From contig CAJXUQ010000015.1 of assembly GCA_913061145.1 (NCBI GenBank), positions 23,766 through 87,765 on the forward strand: DNA of 64,000 nucleotides. Reading direction: 5' to 3'. The notes beneath the pieces are model-generated. The model did no database searches. It had not been told where the DNA came from and saw nothing but the letters and a program-made list of their open reading frames with translations. This document shows positions 62,557-64,000 of the stretch, in pieces; position 1 is the first letter of the stretch, and each line of letters begins with the position of its first letter. The position numbers were made by a program, and so were the translations under genes. The DNA comes from an uncultured Haliea sp. (GTDB lineage: Bacteria > Pseudomonadota > Gammaproteobacteria > Pseudomonadales > Halieaceae).

Positions 62557-63119
62557 ACCTAGCTTTTATCTCATTAAAACATGAAGTTAGCGCCGACCCT
62601 CAATGTGCAGTACCGGCGGGTTGTAAAATTTACTGACGGCGTTCGCCCAAGCAGATGCGACCTGTAACAGCGCATGCCCGGTGCAGGGCGCGCGCTGTCG
62701 TTGGCCTGGAGCGTAAGCCCATGACCTCGGTCAGGCGATTGTAGACCTCAGCACGGTCTTTGCGGGCCAACATGCAGGGATTAGAGAGGTTGCTGACGAG
62801 GTCTGGCGGCCGGGAGGCCGGAACCCAGCTCCCTGGAATATGATCTAGGCTTCTTCGACAGGGCGCTTAACAAGGTGGAACAGTGGGAGGAATCCCTTCA
62901 CTCCAAAAATGTCACCTATACAATCGGCGGCCCGCGCGGGGAATAGACTGTTACCTATGTGCCTGTGAGAGGACTCGAATAACAGTCCTATCATCTTGTT
63001 TTCTAAGGTTTTAGTGTAGTTCGACTATTGGTAATACCGACAAATATACCGTCATATAATTTTTTTATTAAGGTTCGAATCCGATATAACGGATTTGACG
63101 CCTGAAAACGCGGCCGCAG
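62557..63119. other. Long non-coding or decayed stretch
   Basis: About 560 bp with lower GC than the core. Two short opposing open frames (minus about 62630-62872, plus about 62800-62945) lack starts and recognised domains. Nothing else is convincing. A weak AT-rich patch precedes 63119. Confidence 0.4.
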
Positions 63120-63347
63120 TTAACGGTTTCTGACACCCTGCTTGCTCTTTTTCAAAAGCGGTAGAAGACCGTACCACACTCCCAGAGCAAGCATCGCTGT
63201 AATCAGTATCTCGGATAAGTGGACGTAAAGCCATACCAGGAATCCGATCTTGCAGGCCCAACTAAGCATGGTCCAGATCCGGTCCATTCTGGAGCGCGGC
63301 TTGATGATACGGACGTTCTTGTTTCGGCGGAATTTGAAAAAGGTCAT
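63120..63347 (-). CDS. Small hypothetical membrane protein
   Basis: 75 residues; basic N-terminus (MTFFKFRRNKNVRIIKPRSRMDRIW), two hydrophobic helices with LSWACKIGFLVWLYVHLSEILITAMLALGVWYGLL, basic tail LLKKSKQGVRNR. GAGGAT precedes the ATG at 63347. The longer frame to 63461 is not used. Family unknown; its position in accessory DNA suggests a mobile-element origin. Confidence 0.55.
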   Translation of the reverse strand: MTFFKFRRNKNVRIIKPRSRMDRIWTMLSWACKIGFLVWLYVHLSEILITAMLALGVWYGLLPLLKKSKQGVRNR

Positions 63348-63603
63348 GAATTGATCCTCATTGGTTGGTCGTCGGTAATGACTGCCTCCAGCCACAGGAG
63401 GCCGTAGGGGTCTGAATCGGAGAGGTGCGGAAGACGGAAGGCCTTTGACCTTCACTCTCACCGCTGAAGGCAGTAGCTGGCTTTGCGGTATTGCCCGGCT
63501 ATGAGAAACCTGCAGGCATCACAGGGCTCGTCAGGATGACTTGCCTGTTCAGCCAGCTATTGACTGAAGTGGTCCTACTGCGGAGTGCTACGGAGAAAAT
63601 GGA

Positions 63604-63951
63604 TCAGATAGTGTCTGGTTGATTACCACCGGGGTTGGGGATTGGCACATTCCGGAGAGGTTGTGCCGTAGAGTTATTCTGAAGGTCATTGAGGTAGGCC
63701 ACGGCTTCAGAGGCTCTGGCCGAGGCCCAGAAGATCGCCTTTACATCGTTGCTCAGCACCTTGATCCAGTTGGCCAGGTAGTCAGCATGGTCCTGCCGGG
63801 GAGCAGGACTGATGTTGAGCTGTGCACAGAGAAAAGCTGCACCCAGTTCCGCTATTAGCTCCTCCATCGCATAGGACTCATTTCCAAAGCGCCCCGACAG
63901 ATCCCTGTTGCAGCGCTTTTCGTTACCAGTCCAGTGGGTCAACTCCCCTAC
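63604..63951 (-). pseudogene. Truncated ArdC-type antirestriction protein (C-terminal part)
   Basis: The last 113 residues read ELTHWTGNEKRCNRDLSGRFG, EELIAELGAAFLCAQ and DYLANWIKVLSNDVKAIF, the C-terminal zincin-like domain of ArdC (normally HELTHWTG). The first His of the metal motif is missing (G at that place), and a TGA lies just upstream in frame at 63955-63957. The front of the gene, including the ssDNA-binding domain, is lost within the 50 bp before the window end, where an insertion-element-like terminus seems to begin. Confidence 0.85.
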
Positions 63952-63952
63952 G

Positions 63953-64000
63953 TGTCAACCTGCCCCCATACACTTCCATTTGGGGATAACATAGTTTTAG
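63953..64000. mobile_element. Possible insertion-sequence end
   Basis: From 63953 the sequence reads TGTCAACCTGCCCCCATAC, like the TGxxCTGxCCCC ends of IS3-type elements, directly where ArdC coding stops. Only one end lies in the window, so no target duplication can be checked. Confidence 0.35.

Noticed and set aside
62550..62592. Integron attC-like pair CGCTCCAAC/GTTAGCG
   Set aside because: Only 43 bp long and lacks the inner L boxes; attC sites are longer. No integrase seen.
62630..62872. Minus-strand open stretch with MLARKDRAEVYNRLTEV
   Set aside because: Faintly like a DNA adenine methylase segment, but short, without start or motif; left unassigned.

Overview
The window is GC-rich, tightly packed chromosomal DNA from a gammaproteobacterium. 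The 3' end of dnaG is followed by rpoD and an Ile2 (CAT) tRNA, the usual context of the macromolecular-synthesis operon. Wax-ester synthase, PuuA/PuuB, EpmB, BCCT and PEP-CTERM genes together suggest a marine heterotroph of the Cellvibrionales/Halieaceae type; that placement is inference. No plasmid, prophage or CRISPR array is seen. No classical HTH transcription factor is encoded in the 64 kb.

Layout. 1-4600: dnaG, rpoD, a glycosyltransferase, an internally duplicated exported protein and the tRNA. 4.6-11.6 kb: DUF3604 protein, SDR remnant, Cho nuclease, DUF4136 lipoprotein, DUF2058, YghU-type GST, an unknown exported protein and a YebC-family protein. 11.6-17.2 kb: DUF885 protein, kynureninase with an overlapping alpha/beta hydrolase, a lipoprotein, and a divergent cyclase-family protein; two formamidase candidates flank kynU. 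17.2-30.5 kb: exported phosphodiesterase and sulfatase, BCCT transporter, lytic transglycosylase, PQQ-type dehydrogenase, SDR, membrane proteins, YaeQ, nuclease and Nei. 30.8-36.8 kb: a complete five-gene peptide-type ABC importer. 36.9-49.1 kb: a Cys-rich mini-protein, WS/DGAT with a histone-like tail, MFS, M20 peptidase, a voltage-gated-type channel, SulP plus USP, TauE, FAH, HNH and GcvT. 49.3-56.4 kb: shikimate kinase-type protein, small-RNA locus, B12/radical-SAM protein, divergent puuA/puuB and epmB. 56.5-61.5 kb: NTF2-like protein, two P450s, a DUF3127 protein and an acyl-CoA ligase, possibly one oxidative degradation module. 61.5-64 kb: lower-GC accessory DNA with a PEP-CTERM gene, a PEP-CTERM remnant and a truncated ArdC.

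Most notable observation: the gap between the shikimate kinase-like gene and the gene at 50194 holds a consensus-perfect sigma-54 promoter, then about 138 nt with a closing helix, four GGGA motifs (two in hexaloops, one in a pentaloop, one unpaired) and an intrinsic terminator. This looks like an undescribed sigma-54-driven, CsrA/RsmA-titrating small RNA. A second good sigma-54 element lies just upstream of the PEP-CTERM gene.
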